NCBI RefSeq assembly: GCF_937616625.2
Contig: NC_065577.1
Span: 41,941,001 to 42,005,000, forward strand
Reading direction: 5' to 3'
Length of the DNA stretch: 64,000 bases
Source: Mercurialis annua
Lineage: Eukaryota > Streptophyta > Magnoliopsida > Malpighiales > Euphorbiaceae
A model generated the notes under the pieces. It was not told where the DNA came from. It did no database searches and saw only the letters and a program-made list of their open reading frames with translations. The translations under genes were made by a program, and so were the position numbers. Of the stretch, positions 49,331 to 60,600 are shown one piece after another. Numbering within the stretch: the first letter of the stretch is position 1; every line of letters begins with the position of its first letter.

Positions 49331-49520
49331 TTTTCTTTGTGTACAAAGAAGGAGACAATAAACCTAAAAAACACAACAGTCAAACAATAACATTACGATC
49401 ATAAGAGACGTCTTGGCCGTTATGCTTGAGCCACCAGATAAGATTCAGAGGAGGGATATCATGCCAATCGATCCCTACTATATCATCGGCCATTAAAAAA
49501 CGCCAAATGATCAGCAGCTC
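49331..49520 (-). mobile_element. Possible retroposed sequence with 11-base flanking repeat
   Basis: A 190-base segment is flanked by the perfect 11-base direct repeat ATGAAACGACA (49320-49330 and 49521-49531). Read on the minus strand it ends in an A-rich stretch (ACAAAGAAAA) against the repeat, as expected for LINE-mediated retroposition. On that strand a 37-codon frame runs from 49493 to 49380, starting MADDIVGIDWHDIPP and containing LIWWLKHNGQ. I do not recognise the protein. It is less AT-rich than its surroundings. Confidence 0.5.
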
Positions 49521-49681
49521 ATGAAACGACACTTTTAATTATTTTATATTCAAACTAATTTCCGCTCAAATTAGATAAGTCTCTTGCGGGAGGCAAAACT
49601 CTCGCACAAGTTTTAAATATATACGCTTTTAGTGCAACAACACATAATCAATCCAGATAGTCTGAATCTCTCACTTTCATC

Positions 49682-52600
49682 ATGCCAACTTCAACTTCAA
49701 CTCAAAATATGTACACCACCACCACCTCAGCTCCTCCACCAACACCATCAACACAACCCAACCCCCACCACCACCTCAACTCCACCTCCGCCACCATGGA
49801 CGCCCTCTCCCGCCTCCTCCACCGTCTCCCTCCCACTCTCTCTCTCCCCACTCGCCGCACCAGCGCCACCTCATCTCTGGCCACCCCAACTCCAACTTCC
49901 CCTCCTCCCATTTCCCTCTCCGAACACTCCTCCTCCGTCCACGACCGTCTTCTCTCCGCTTCTTCTCAACATGGCTTCTTCCAACTCGACAAACATAGCA
50001 TCCCTCCTCATGTAGCTAACTCAGCTGAGTCAGACTCACTCTCTCTTTTCAAACTCAGTAAAGATAAAAAACAATCTTATTTTCCGAAAAACTGGCCGTT
50101 TGGATTCGACGACAATGATGAGGATGCAAACGGCGAGTCGTTTTGGCTCGACGGTGAACTTTCAGGTTCTACTGAGTTAACAACTGAGTTGAGTTTATCT
50201 TCTTTACGTGAGTTGACTCGGGGCTTAGAGAAAGTCGGGTTAGAGTTGGTTGAAATGCTTTCGTGTGCTGTTGGGTTTGAGAACCCGTTTAAGGAGAATC
50301 CGACCCGGGTTTGTTCCATGATGTTGGTGAATGAAGGATTGGCTGAGGAGGATAAACCTGAGAGTATTTCGGGTGGGTGTTATCCGTGTATTATTGGGTT
50401 ACAGTATGTGATTCGGAGCCTGAAATATTGGCTGTTGACGGATTCGGGTTGGGTTGCTGTGTTGCCGGAAGTGGACTCGGTATTGGTTACTATAGGAGAT
50501 ATTGCTCAAGTAAGTTTATTTAATTATTTATATCATTTATATGGCTTAATGATTATATCTAATTAATTTAATAAAATTTTGAAATAACTATGAGGATATT
50601 TTAGGTCTCATCATCATAAACTTAAAGTTCAATTTCCATTTGGCTAAAAAAAACAATAGAAAATAGTTTATATGTGTTGCCCTAAAACAAAATAAAATAA
50701 ATATCAATTTTAAATATAATTTATGAAAAAATAAATTAGTTTCAATATAAGAACATCTAGCATAAATTAATAGATTTTAAATTATTGATTTTTTTGAAAA
50801 TTAAAATAAGATTGTATAAAACCTCGTGTATGTATAGGGGTCCATGTAGACCCCATTAAATCTAAAGTGACCAAAATTTAAGATATGGCTCAGTCTTTAT
50901 GGTTCCAGCTTGAACTTGAAAGTCACAAAATGACTTCAGTTTAAGTTTGAAATTTAGTGCCAATAATGGTGTCGGGTCAGACCATTCATTCTACTTTAAT
51001 TTAAAATAATTAAATTAAAAATGTAAGTATACAGTAGTAGTGTTTATGTTTTTAAATTTCTAATCTAATTCTAAATTAGCATATTTTATAAATTCATATA
51101 TATTACGTTCATTTATAAGTTATGTTTTTAACAAGTATAAAATAAAATTATAAAAAATATTACTTTCTCTGTCATATTTTATAAATTTCATATTTTATTT
51201 TGCGATGTCCTATTTTAAAAATCTAATTTCTATATTTTAGAAGATTTTTATATGAATTTTTTTTTATTCTTTTTTAAATCACCTTAAAAGAACTAATACG
51301 GAAATTCCATATCATAAATAAGGATAAAAAAACAATAATTTTTGTAATCTGTGTATAAAAATAAACGGACATCTAATATATATACACACGTGTTTGTTTT
51401 ATTGGGATAACATGCCTAATTTTGAATGGCATTACATGTTAAGTGTTCACAGAAAAGTCAATCTTCCAATTTTGCTTGCTAATGAATGTTTACATTTTGC
51501 ACTTCTCTTTGAGAATGATTGGTATTTTATGGTATACATTAATTCAAATAACACGAAAAACATGTCTTAATCTTTACTTGTTATATTTATTAGAAAAAAA
51601 AAACTTAGTTTGTTTATCTTTCTATAATAACAGCTGTTTTTTATTTATTGTCGCCCGTAAATAAAATAATAAAATAAAAAGCTTGAGCATATATGCAAAC
51701 AATGGGTCATTACGCTCCTTAAATTGTGTAACAGAATCAATTAATTCGCATATAGTCTTTTTAATCATTAAATGTTTTTGTTACTGCCTCCCAGGGCTAC
51801 ATACCATGTGGTCAGGCATGAACACTAACTTTTGAGGTTCAAGTTCAACTCGACCAAATTTATAATAGGTCCAAATTTTCTACAGGCATATGTAAAATTT
51901 TATTTTTTTCAGAAAAACAAAGATTAATTTATAGGTCGATCTTAGTGCGTCCGTATAAGTACGACGATCGGGTATGACTAGAGTAATGAAAAAGAAACAC
52001 ACCATGAACTTAAGCCGAACTTAGACTTACATTACTTACTAAGTTACTATGAAATCCGCTTAGTTGACAGGTTCTGATCGAAACTCCGCCCATGAATATA
52101 TTTTGATAACACCACCTAAGTTGAATCTTAATAAAACTAAGACTTCAATTGTTAGGCCCGATGAATAGAAAAATTCAAGCGTTTCTCTTTCCCAATTATA
52201 AATTAAAAAAGTAGAAAGATTTAAATTGTTTCTCTCTTATATAAATCTAACAAAACTTTAATTTCGGTAATTTTACCGTAATTTTAAAAGTTTAAAACAA
52301 TTCTGAAATTTGGCCAAAATTTCAATTAACTTTTTAAATCCGGCTAAAATTATTCACATTTAAAAGTTTGATTGGATTTGCATAAAGTCGAAAGTATTAG
52401 GCCTAATTTTTATTCTATCGAACGTGAATCATTAAGTTTTATGAGTAGTTTAACAAACCTTTCGATTGTTTATGATATAAATATATATCAAGTGATTTAA
52501 ACATCATAGGATTAATTTCCTATAAATTTACTAATCAACATAATATCAGGTGTGGAGCAATGGGAAATTGAAGAAAGTAAGAGGAAGATCAGTGCCATGT

Positions 52601-52882
52601 ATAGGAGATAACAAAAATTCAAATTGCATATCAATGACATTACTCTTAACTCTTCCTACTGAAACTATTGTCTCACCCCTTCTTCCTAAACCCGACACCG
52701 ATGACGATGAAGTCGACAACGACAAAGTTACCGAAGACGAAGAACAAAATGGCAACATTAATATTATACAGAAAGAAAAGAGATTATTTAGTTCATTTTC
52801 ATTTGAGGATTATGCTTGGAGAGTTTATCATGAACCTCTCATCTTCAAGGATCCACTTGATATATACAAAATATCTACATAG
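49682..52882 (+). CDS. 2-oxoglutarate dioxygenase-like protein lacking iron ligands
   Basis: Two exons, 49682-50509 and 52550-52882, joined CAA/GTAAGT...ATATCAG/GTG, give 386 residues with a 2,040-base intron. The start is the first ATG; a second in-frame ATG at 49796 (MDALSRLLHRLPP) is possible, since residues 1-38 are Thr/Pro-rich filler. The fold is that of plant 2OG dioxygenases: HGFFQLDKHSIP near the N-terminus, then WVAVLPEVDSVLVTIGDIAQVWSNGKLKKVRGR, which equals the usual 'GDxLQIWSNGxYKSVxHR' block. However, the HxD pair expected before this is absent (CYPCIIGLQYVIRSLKYW) and the distal His is replaced (RGR). The oxidase reaction is therefore unlikely; a binding or structural role is conjecture. 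Exon 2 has an acidic insert (DTDDDEVDNDK). I recognise no named gene. A decayed copy of part of exon 1 follows at 53284. Confidence 0.82.
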
Positions 52883-53283
52883 ATTTTTCACTTTCTTACA
52901 TTTCATTTTTTTTTAGGTTGCTTGGTGATTTCTTTCTTTAATTTTTGTTCTTATTGAGAGCTGTATTTTCATTTCTGGATTGTATTTTAAGTGAGATAGC
53001 ACACATATTCAATCATGTTTTTTATGAGAAACATTTTATTTCGGTATCTGAACTTGTACGTCATGGTCAATAATTCACAATTAGTCACTTTAACAAGTTC
53101 ATGAACTAAAATGAACCAATTATGTACTCAGTTTATCTAATCATTAACAATTATCTTATCCTTAATAGATCTAATAATGGAGAGTATTATTTTTAATTAA
53201 TTAAAATTGCTAAGTGTGAAGTAATTAATCATGCTGCATAAGTTTAAGGACCGCAATATTTTTTTGTTTGTTTTTTTTACTAT

Positions 53284-53371
53284 AGTCGGAGCCTCAAAGA
53301 AAACCTTGTTAGCGGATTCTAATATGGTTACTGTGTTGCCTGAAGTGGATTCAAGATTGGAATCATATGAG
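53284..53371 (+). pseudogene. Decayed copy of the end of exon 1 of the dioxygenase-like gene
   Basis: About 88 bases align with 50413-50500 of the intact gene: shared runs are 'tcggagcct', 'cggattc', 'ctgtgttgcc' and 'gaagtgga'. Identity is roughly 70% by eye. The frame is broken and no further exon sequence follows. It lies 400 bases past the parent's stop codon on the same strand, suggesting a partial tandem duplication now eroded. Confidence 0.7.
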
Positions 53372-54514
53372 GGCTTTGTAATATACGTCTTTTAGTTATT
53401 TAGGTTTCGATTTTTTTTTGACAAAGATGTTAATCGACTGCTAGTGTCTCGAGTGTCAATAGTTAGATCTATAACGTCACCGTATTATCAACTGGGCTTC
53501 ATGTGTGCAATAGTCTTCTTGAAGGAAACCTTGGAGTATAGAGTTGCCTTGCCTTGTAATAAAAGTGATGTAGCAACCACAAATTTGAAGTGAAAGTGAG
53601 GCAGTGAGCAAAGTATAAAACATTAGTATATATGAAATGATGATTGTATTTTATATACTCACTACAATTCATAGATATTGAAAATGGTTTTCTTAGCCTT
53701 TACTTTTCTCAAACATAAAGTTATCTATGATTTAGTATATGTTTTTTTTTCTGTTGTTTTCGATTTTTTTTTATCATAACAATGTAGAGGTACTTAAGGG
53801 TAGTAAAAAGTATAGTTACCAAACTATATAGTAATTTTAGAGAATGGTAAAGTACTTTTTTTTTTAATTTAAGTAGATTTATTTTTCCATCAATGAAAAA
53901 ATGACTTAATAATATATGATTATATATATATATTACGTACATGAAAGACGACAAAATGCTTGCATTTCCTAATAAAAATATTATCCATTTTAAGTAAGTA
54001 TATAGTTTAGTGATCTTTTATAGGGTGAATATTCTATTTTCGTTGTCCACGTAAACCATTTTGCAAAAATTAATATTTAGTTATCTCAATAAAAAAATAG
54101 AATCAGGTTACCGTACTATAAAAATACTATAGTTTTATAAGCGTAAAAAAATATTATCCAATAATTAAAACTCTCAAATCAAATTACAATATTTATATCA
54201 TTAAATTATGTGTGCGAAGACTTCCACAATCGTTAAAAGAAAATTAACATAATTAACACAGAAACTTACTAATACATCAAACTTAAACATTGGGCAGTTG
54301 TTGGAGATTAAGAAAGAACACACATGCTTGGTAGACTTTTAATGTCATAATTTTTGAATTAATTAATGAAAAAGATCATTAAATTTTGAACCTACTTTTA
54401 ACATTGACATATGAAGAGATGATTAGGTGAGTTTTGGACGATCAAAAATTCATAATTTGATTAGTATTACTATTAGCATACCATATAATTAAATTCTTAT
54501 AAGCATAAAATTAA
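53372..54514. other. Intergenic DNA
   Basis: A moderately GC-richer patch at 53450-53600 has no recognised content. The remainder is AT-rich and contains no supported gene. Confidence 0.4.
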
Positions 54515-54896
54515 GGCCTAATTATTTAAAAACCACTCACCTTGTAATTTTTTTTTCATTTATACCACGACCTAGGAAAATTTTCAATTGTACCCTATTT
54601 TCGATTTTTATGTTTCGTTTGTACCCCAAAAGTAATTTTTTTGATAATTTAATTAATTTAAAGATGAAAATATTAAAAATAAGATACATAAATGATTAAC
54701 ATTAACGTTCTATTAGAATGTAGGTTAAAAATGAAGGACTAATTTAAACTTTTTTTTAAAAGAAAATAGGTCAATTCAACTCATTAGGTAGAGATGAAAC
54801 ATAAAAATCAAAAATAGGGTACAATTGAAAATTTTCCTAGGTCATGGTATAAATGAAAAAAAGTTATAAGGTGGGTGGTTTTTAAGTAATTAAGTC
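54515..54896. mobile_element. Mutator-like MITE, GGCCTAATTACTTAAAAACC family, copy 2
   Basis: Same length (382 bases) and nearly the same sequence as the element at 1924. The perfect 9-base flanking repeat is TAAAATTAA (54506-54514 and 54897-54905). Confidence 0.9.
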
Positions 54897-54905
54897 TAAA
54901 ATTAA

Positions 54906-55674
54906 TAGTGTGATTAATTTAATTGCCAACTAAATGATGTAACAAGGGAAACTCATGTTTAGCATTCAAAGTCCTTAAGAAACAGAACAATATATTGTCA
55001 AGCCCCCAAAATTTGTTGGGAAAGAAGAATCACTCCCTTAAGTTTTTCTGCATCGATTTAAGTCCTAAAGGGAAACCCAATTATTTCATCAATACTGGCC
55101 TTACCCTAAAGTTCCCCTTCAAAATTAATCAGGACCAAATTAATCAAGATTAAATTAATCAAAATTCTAAAAATACAAAACTGAATCAACCGAATTAGTT
55201 GGTTAATTTGATTAAACCGATAAGAACACAAAGAATAGAGATTAAATATAAAAAACAAAAAAAGATTGGTTATTCTATTAATTTAGTTAATTGATTTTTT
55301 GAAACTTTAACTGTAATCGAACTAAATTTAATTATGAACCGAACATATCGAACTAAGCGAATTAACTGAATTTAATTCATGCTTAATTTAATGGACAAAA
55401 CATTCAGTTTTATAGCAGAATCGAAAAGAAAACAACACTTGCTCTACCATATGAAGCAATCCATGACCATCAACCAACCTCCTTTTTTAGCCTAACATTT
55501 CCTTGGACTAAGACCAACTCAGGCAGGTAATTGGAAACTTTGAATTCACTTCTCTTTTATGTCTCTATCTCTCAAACAATAAAATAAATTACACAAAATA
55601 ATATTTATATTAGATTTTTGGCACAATGATTATATATACACAATTTGGTTCGTCATTTTGCCACTTCAGACAAT
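54906..55674. other. Intergenic DNA
   Basis: AT-rich with 'accgaat' / 'ggttaatt' phrases near 55170-55370 that look like a decayed hAT-type MITE. No gene supported. Confidence 0.4.
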
Positions 55675-55683
55675 TATATTTAA

Positions 55684-56377
55684 GAGTTAATTATATATAA
55701 AATTACCACCTTTACACAATTTTTAAAAGGCTTAATAACTTAAAAACCACCCACCTTAAACTTTTTTTCGTTTATACCCTGACCTAGAAAAAAGTTCATT
55801 TATACCCTGACATATGTGTTTATGTTTCACCTCTACCCCGAGGCACTAAATTAACCTCTTTTCATTTAAAAAAAGTTTAAAATAGTCCTTCATTTAGAGA
55901 AAAATTCATTTCTAATTAATTTCTAATTAGCTTAGGTTAAAAATGAAGAACTATTTTAAACTTTTTTTAATGAAAAGAGGTTAATTTAGTGCCTCAGGTA
56001 GAGGTGAAACATAAATACATACGTGAGGGTATAAATGAATTTTTTCCTAGGTCAGGGTATAAACGAAAAAAAAAATCAAGGTGAGTGGTTTTTTAGTAAT
56101 TAAGCCTTTTTTTTTAAAATAACTCAACTTTTAAAATGTGTCAATTCAGAACATCACCTTTCTTTTCTTTTCAAAAACAATATAGGCACATTTTTAGGTA
56201 AAATTTTGGTGACATGGACACCCGATGGGTCTGCCACGTCAGCAAAAACGCCGTTAAAAATTGTCAATGTTGTTTTTGAAAAGAAACGAAAGATGGTGCC
56301 CTGAATTGACACGTTTTAAAAGTCGAGTTATTTTTAAAAATTCGTATAAAGATGATGATTTTATATATAATTAACCC
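55684..56377. mobile_element. Outer Mutator-like MITE, split by a second MITE
   Basis: Ends GAGTTAATTATATATAAAAT and, on the other strand, GGGTTAATTATATATAAAAT. A perfect 9-base repeat TATATTTAA flanks it (55675-55683 and 56378-56386). Without the inner element (55729-56106) it is about 310 bases, and its inner arms pair ('gtgtcaattcag' with 'ctgaattgacac'). Confidence 0.85.
55729..56106. mobile_element. Mutator-like MITE inserted inside another MITE
   Basis: Ends GGCTTAATAACTTAAAAACC and, on the other strand, GGCTTAATTACTAAAAAACC. Left flank TTTTTAAAA (55720-55728) recurs on the right as an expanded T-run followed by AAAA, consistent with a 9-base duplication later changed by slippage. A diverged member of the family at 1924. 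Confidence 0.8.
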
Positions 56378-56896
56378 TATATTTAATAAGCAAATAACAA
56401 AAACAAAGAGTCTAATTAATAAAAATAGGATATAATCCAATGCTTTATATTATTTTATGATAAATTAGTCCATGTTGAATAAAATTTAATAACAAAATTT
56501 ATGATAACAAAATTATTTTAGGCCTAATTGAAAAAAGTCAAACCTTTTTAATTTTTTAGAAATAAATCCAAACTTTTGAAATGTTGTAAAATTTATCTTA
56601 ATTTGATAGATTTGTTGAAAATCTATTTAGTTTTCTAAAATTGATATAATTATCTCTACATTTAAATTAAATGTGTAATTATTTTAAAAAACTGAAAGAA
56701 GACAAATTGCTAATTGATTCCACATGGTACAGATAAATCACTTTTGAAAATATTGCTTCGATTTTGGGAAATTGGATAGACTTCCAACAAATCGATCAAA
56801 TTACGATAAATTTATAACTTTTGAAAGATGTCGATAATTTTTTAAAAGTTAAAATGGTATGATTTTTTAGCATTATTAAGCCATCATTTAATAATA

Positions 56897-57156
56897 GGAT
56901 TTTTGTTACCTTATATCACCACCTTTCGCATTTTTTTTTATTTAAGCACAATCTTAAAAACGTGGCACCATATATTTCAACTTTTTATTGTGTTGCATAT
57001 ATAGCCTATATTTCTTATACAATGTCGTTTTGGTCATTTACACAGCCAAAAACGACATACTTTTATAAAAAAAAAACATAAAACACAAGCTATAGGATGA
57101 AAAGTTTAGAAAGATTGGCATATACTAAATGTGGTGATATATGTTACCAATAACCC
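56897..57156. mobile_element. Palindromic MITE, GGGTTATTG family, copy 2
   Basis: Ends GGATTTTTGTTACC and, on the other strand, GGGTTATTGGTAACA, with inner pairing around 'aaaacgacat' / 'atgtcgtttt'. Flanking 9-mers TTAATAATA and TTAACAATA match in eight of nine positions. Related to 16049-16374. Confidence 0.65.
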
Positions 57157-57488
57157 TTAACAATAACATATATTGTTTTATAAAATTAAAAATATAATTT
57201 TTAAAAGATTTATAATTTTTTTATTTATGGACTAATTTATCATAAAAATAAAATAAATAATATTTTTTTTTTTATCAATGAGATCTTTTTTTATTAATAT
57301 TATTCTACTAATTAGATATAACTGCCAGTACTCGTAAATTAAAAGATAAGACTATCCAAAATTATTTATAAATATATTTCCTTTGATTTGGTTATAGTTC
57401 TAGATAGATAAGCCATTTTTCCTACATTTTATTTAACCAAAAAAAAAACTTGAGAGAGACAACTCTCCCTCCACCAAAATTGCTTAAC

Positions 57489-57539
57489 ATGCAGTTTCTT
57501 GAAGAAAAACCCATCTCACCAAATCTCTCATTGAACTAA
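57489..57539 (+). other. Upstream open frame in the TBL29 leader
   Basis: A 16-codon frame, MQFLEEKPISPNLSLN then TAA, lies 125 bases before the main start. Its first 24 bases nearly repeat those around the main ATG at 57665 ('atgcag' followed by 'gaagaaaaaccc'). Whether it is in the mature transcript depends on whether a 5' UTR intron from the donor-like CC/GTAAGT at 57566 is used. Confidence 0.4.
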
Positions 57540-57664
57540 CACAATTCTTAATTAATTCTCTAACCGTAAGTGATCATTAATTTCTCTCTTATATTTTCTC
57601 TATAATTTCCATGTCTCTCATCAACTTTTTTTTGTAGTTGCTAATATTTTTGATTTCTAATCTC

Positions 57665-60600
57665 ATGCAGCTTTCTAGAAGAAAAACCCCTATTTTCTCA
57701 TCAGTAACAGTAGCCATGATGAAACACAATTACAAAAAAAACAACAATCTCTCAGTTTTTGTTGTTGTTTTTTCCATTTTTTTATTTGGTGTTTTTATGT
57801 ATAATGAGGATGTTAAATCCATTGCCGAATTCCCTTTTTCTTGGCCTAAACCTCAAGAAATTCAAGAAAACGGTTCGAATCACGAAACCCTAATTCAAGA
57901 AAACGCTTCGAATCAAGAAAATCCACTGGAATCCGATGAGCAGAAGATTGAAATATTGCCTCAAGATCAAGAATTAGATAATTATGATGATATTGAGTTG
58001 CCACCGGAAGAATGCGATCTTTTTAGTGGAGAATGGGTTTTTGATAATGAGACACGACCGTTGTATAAAGAAGAGGAGTGTGAGTTTCTTACGGCGCAAG
58101 TTACTTGTCTTAGAAATGGTAGAAAAGATTCGACGTTTCAGAATTGGAAATGGCAGCCTAGAGATTGTTCTTTGCCAAAGTAAGTAGTAAAATACTTTAA
58201 AAGATTCTTGAAATTTTGGTTTCTTTGTTTTTGTCTTGATATATATATTTTCTTGATTCTTAAATCTTGTTTTGATATATTTTCTTGATTCTTGAATTTT
58301 GATTTGTTTTTGACAAATTAGATTGTTGAAATTTTGCTTCTTGTTTTGTTTTTGGACATATTTTCTTGAATCTTGAATTTGGGTTTCTTGATTTGTTTTG
58401 ATACATTTTCTTGATTCTTGAATTTAGTTTTGACATATTTTCTTGATTTGGTGTTGAATTAAAGGTTCAAAGCAGGATTATTGCTAAATAAATTAAGGAA
58501 CAAGAGGCTAATGTTTGTGGGAGATTCTTTAAATAGAAATCAATGGGAATCAATGATTTGTTTGGTTCAATCTGTAGTTCCTGCTGGTAGAAAAACTTGG
58601 GAGAAGACAGGATCTCGTGCAATTTTTACAATTTTGGTACTTACTTTACTCTTCTTAATTAATTGATTAATTTCTATATTCATACATTGATTGGTGTAGT
58701 GTCATTTTCCTTTCTTAAATCTTACCATTAATATTATTATCAAGAAATATATTTTTAAATTTTCAAATTCTTTGAGTAGTACTTAAGTATACTATTTAAT
58801 TTCTAAAGCAAATTTGTCCTATGCATTAGTATTTCTTTTTGTAATTGCAAGGAATGTTTTTTAGGTGAACCAAAAATTATTACTAAGAGTACCTAATATA
58901 CTGACAATTGTGTGGTTGGCCATGCAATAAGAATAGCATCTTTATATATGATTTTCTATGGCCAACTTTGATAAAGTAACTAGTGTTTTAAAAATGGAAC
59001 CGGTATTCAATTCACGGTTACTAATAAAATATGTGTATGATATACTATATATAACAATGAGTTGTAGTTTAAATGGTACAAGCACTAGCCAATTTATTGA
59101 TAAGGTCGTGAGTTCAATTTCTCACACAAATGCGCTTTCTCTATCAATTATAAAAAAACGATATACTATATATAATATGTATATACTCCCTCCGTCCCGT
59201 AAAGATAGAAAAAGTACCACCTTTTTTTGTCCCATAAAAATAGAAAAAGTGGAGTTAGTTAATTCAAAAATTATCAAAATACCCCTACATGATTATCATA
59301 AAACATTAAATGCATATTTTGAAAAGATAAATAAATGAGTTGTAAGTGTTATAATTAGTAAAGTGACTTTGGAAAATATACATAACTAATTGATTACAAA
59401 GGGTAATTTAGATAAATTATCACAAGTTACCTATAAATAACTACTTTCTTAATTCTTGTAAAATGGGTGCTTTTTCTATCTTTACGGGACGGAGGGAGTA
59501 TTATTTTAAGGGCCTAATTACTTAAAAACCACTCACCTTGTAATTTTTTTTTATTTATACCACAACCTAAGAAAATTTTCATTTGTACCCTATTTTTGAT
59601 TTTTATGTTTCGTTTGTACCCCAAAAGTAATTTTTTTGATAATTTAATTAATTTAAAGATGAAAATATTTAAAACAAGATATATTAATGATTAACATTAA
59701 CGTTTTATTAGAATATAGGTTAAAAATGAAGGACTAATTTAAACTTTTTTCAAAAGAAAATAGGTCAATTCAATTCATTAGGTTAGAGATGAAACATAAA
59801 AATCAAAAATAGGGTATAATTGAAAATTTTCCTAGGTCATGGTATAAATGAAAAAAAATTACAAGGTGGGTGGCTTTTAAGTAATTAAGCCTATTTTAAG
59901 AATAAACTGATATATTTAAAAATTAAACACCGTATTTTTTTACTTTTAGAAAAAAAAAATCAAACATGGCTGACTTTTGATTTGTGGTCAAACTGGCCGG
60001 TTCGATTTAATTCTTAAAACACCATAATAGCTATTAATAAATAAAAAGCAAAAGCAAAAGGAAAATACTCTCTATATATAATAGGAATATTATTTAATGC
60101 GAATCTTTTTTTCATTGTAATATAATAAATAAAGCATATAAATGCCTCTTTTTATAGTATTACATTTTTAGTGTTTAATTATTCTTTGTATGTTTAATTT
60201 GCAGGACTATAATGCAACAATAGAGTTTTATTGGGCACCATTTATAGTAGAATCAAATTCTGATGACCCAAATATGCACAGCATATTAAACCGTATAATT
60301 ATGCCAGAATCAATTAATAAACATGGGGTTAATTGGAAAAATGTGGATTATCTTATTTTTAATACATACATTTGGTGGATGAACACTTTTTCTATGAAAG
60401 TTCTGTAAGTATTAATACACAATTAAATTTTCTATTTTACTTAATTTAATACCAATCATTATATTAAATATGTTTAATGATTGAACAGCCGTGGATCGTT
60501 CGATGAGGGGGATACAGAGTATGATGACATCGAACGGCCAGTAGCTTATCGTAGAGTTTTAACAACATGGTCTAAGTGGGTAGAGGATAATATTGATCCT

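Noticed and set aside
49380..49520. Possible microRNA precursor (miR171-like 'gatatcatgccaatcgat')
   Set aside because: The phrase does not match the miR171 sequence closely and no complementary star arm was found.
49632..50015. 127-codon Ser/Pro-rich frame overlapping the dioxygenase-like exon 1
   Set aside because: It is a shifted-frame reading of a CT-rich coding start; the other frame has the conserved dioxygenase blocks and continues across the splice site.
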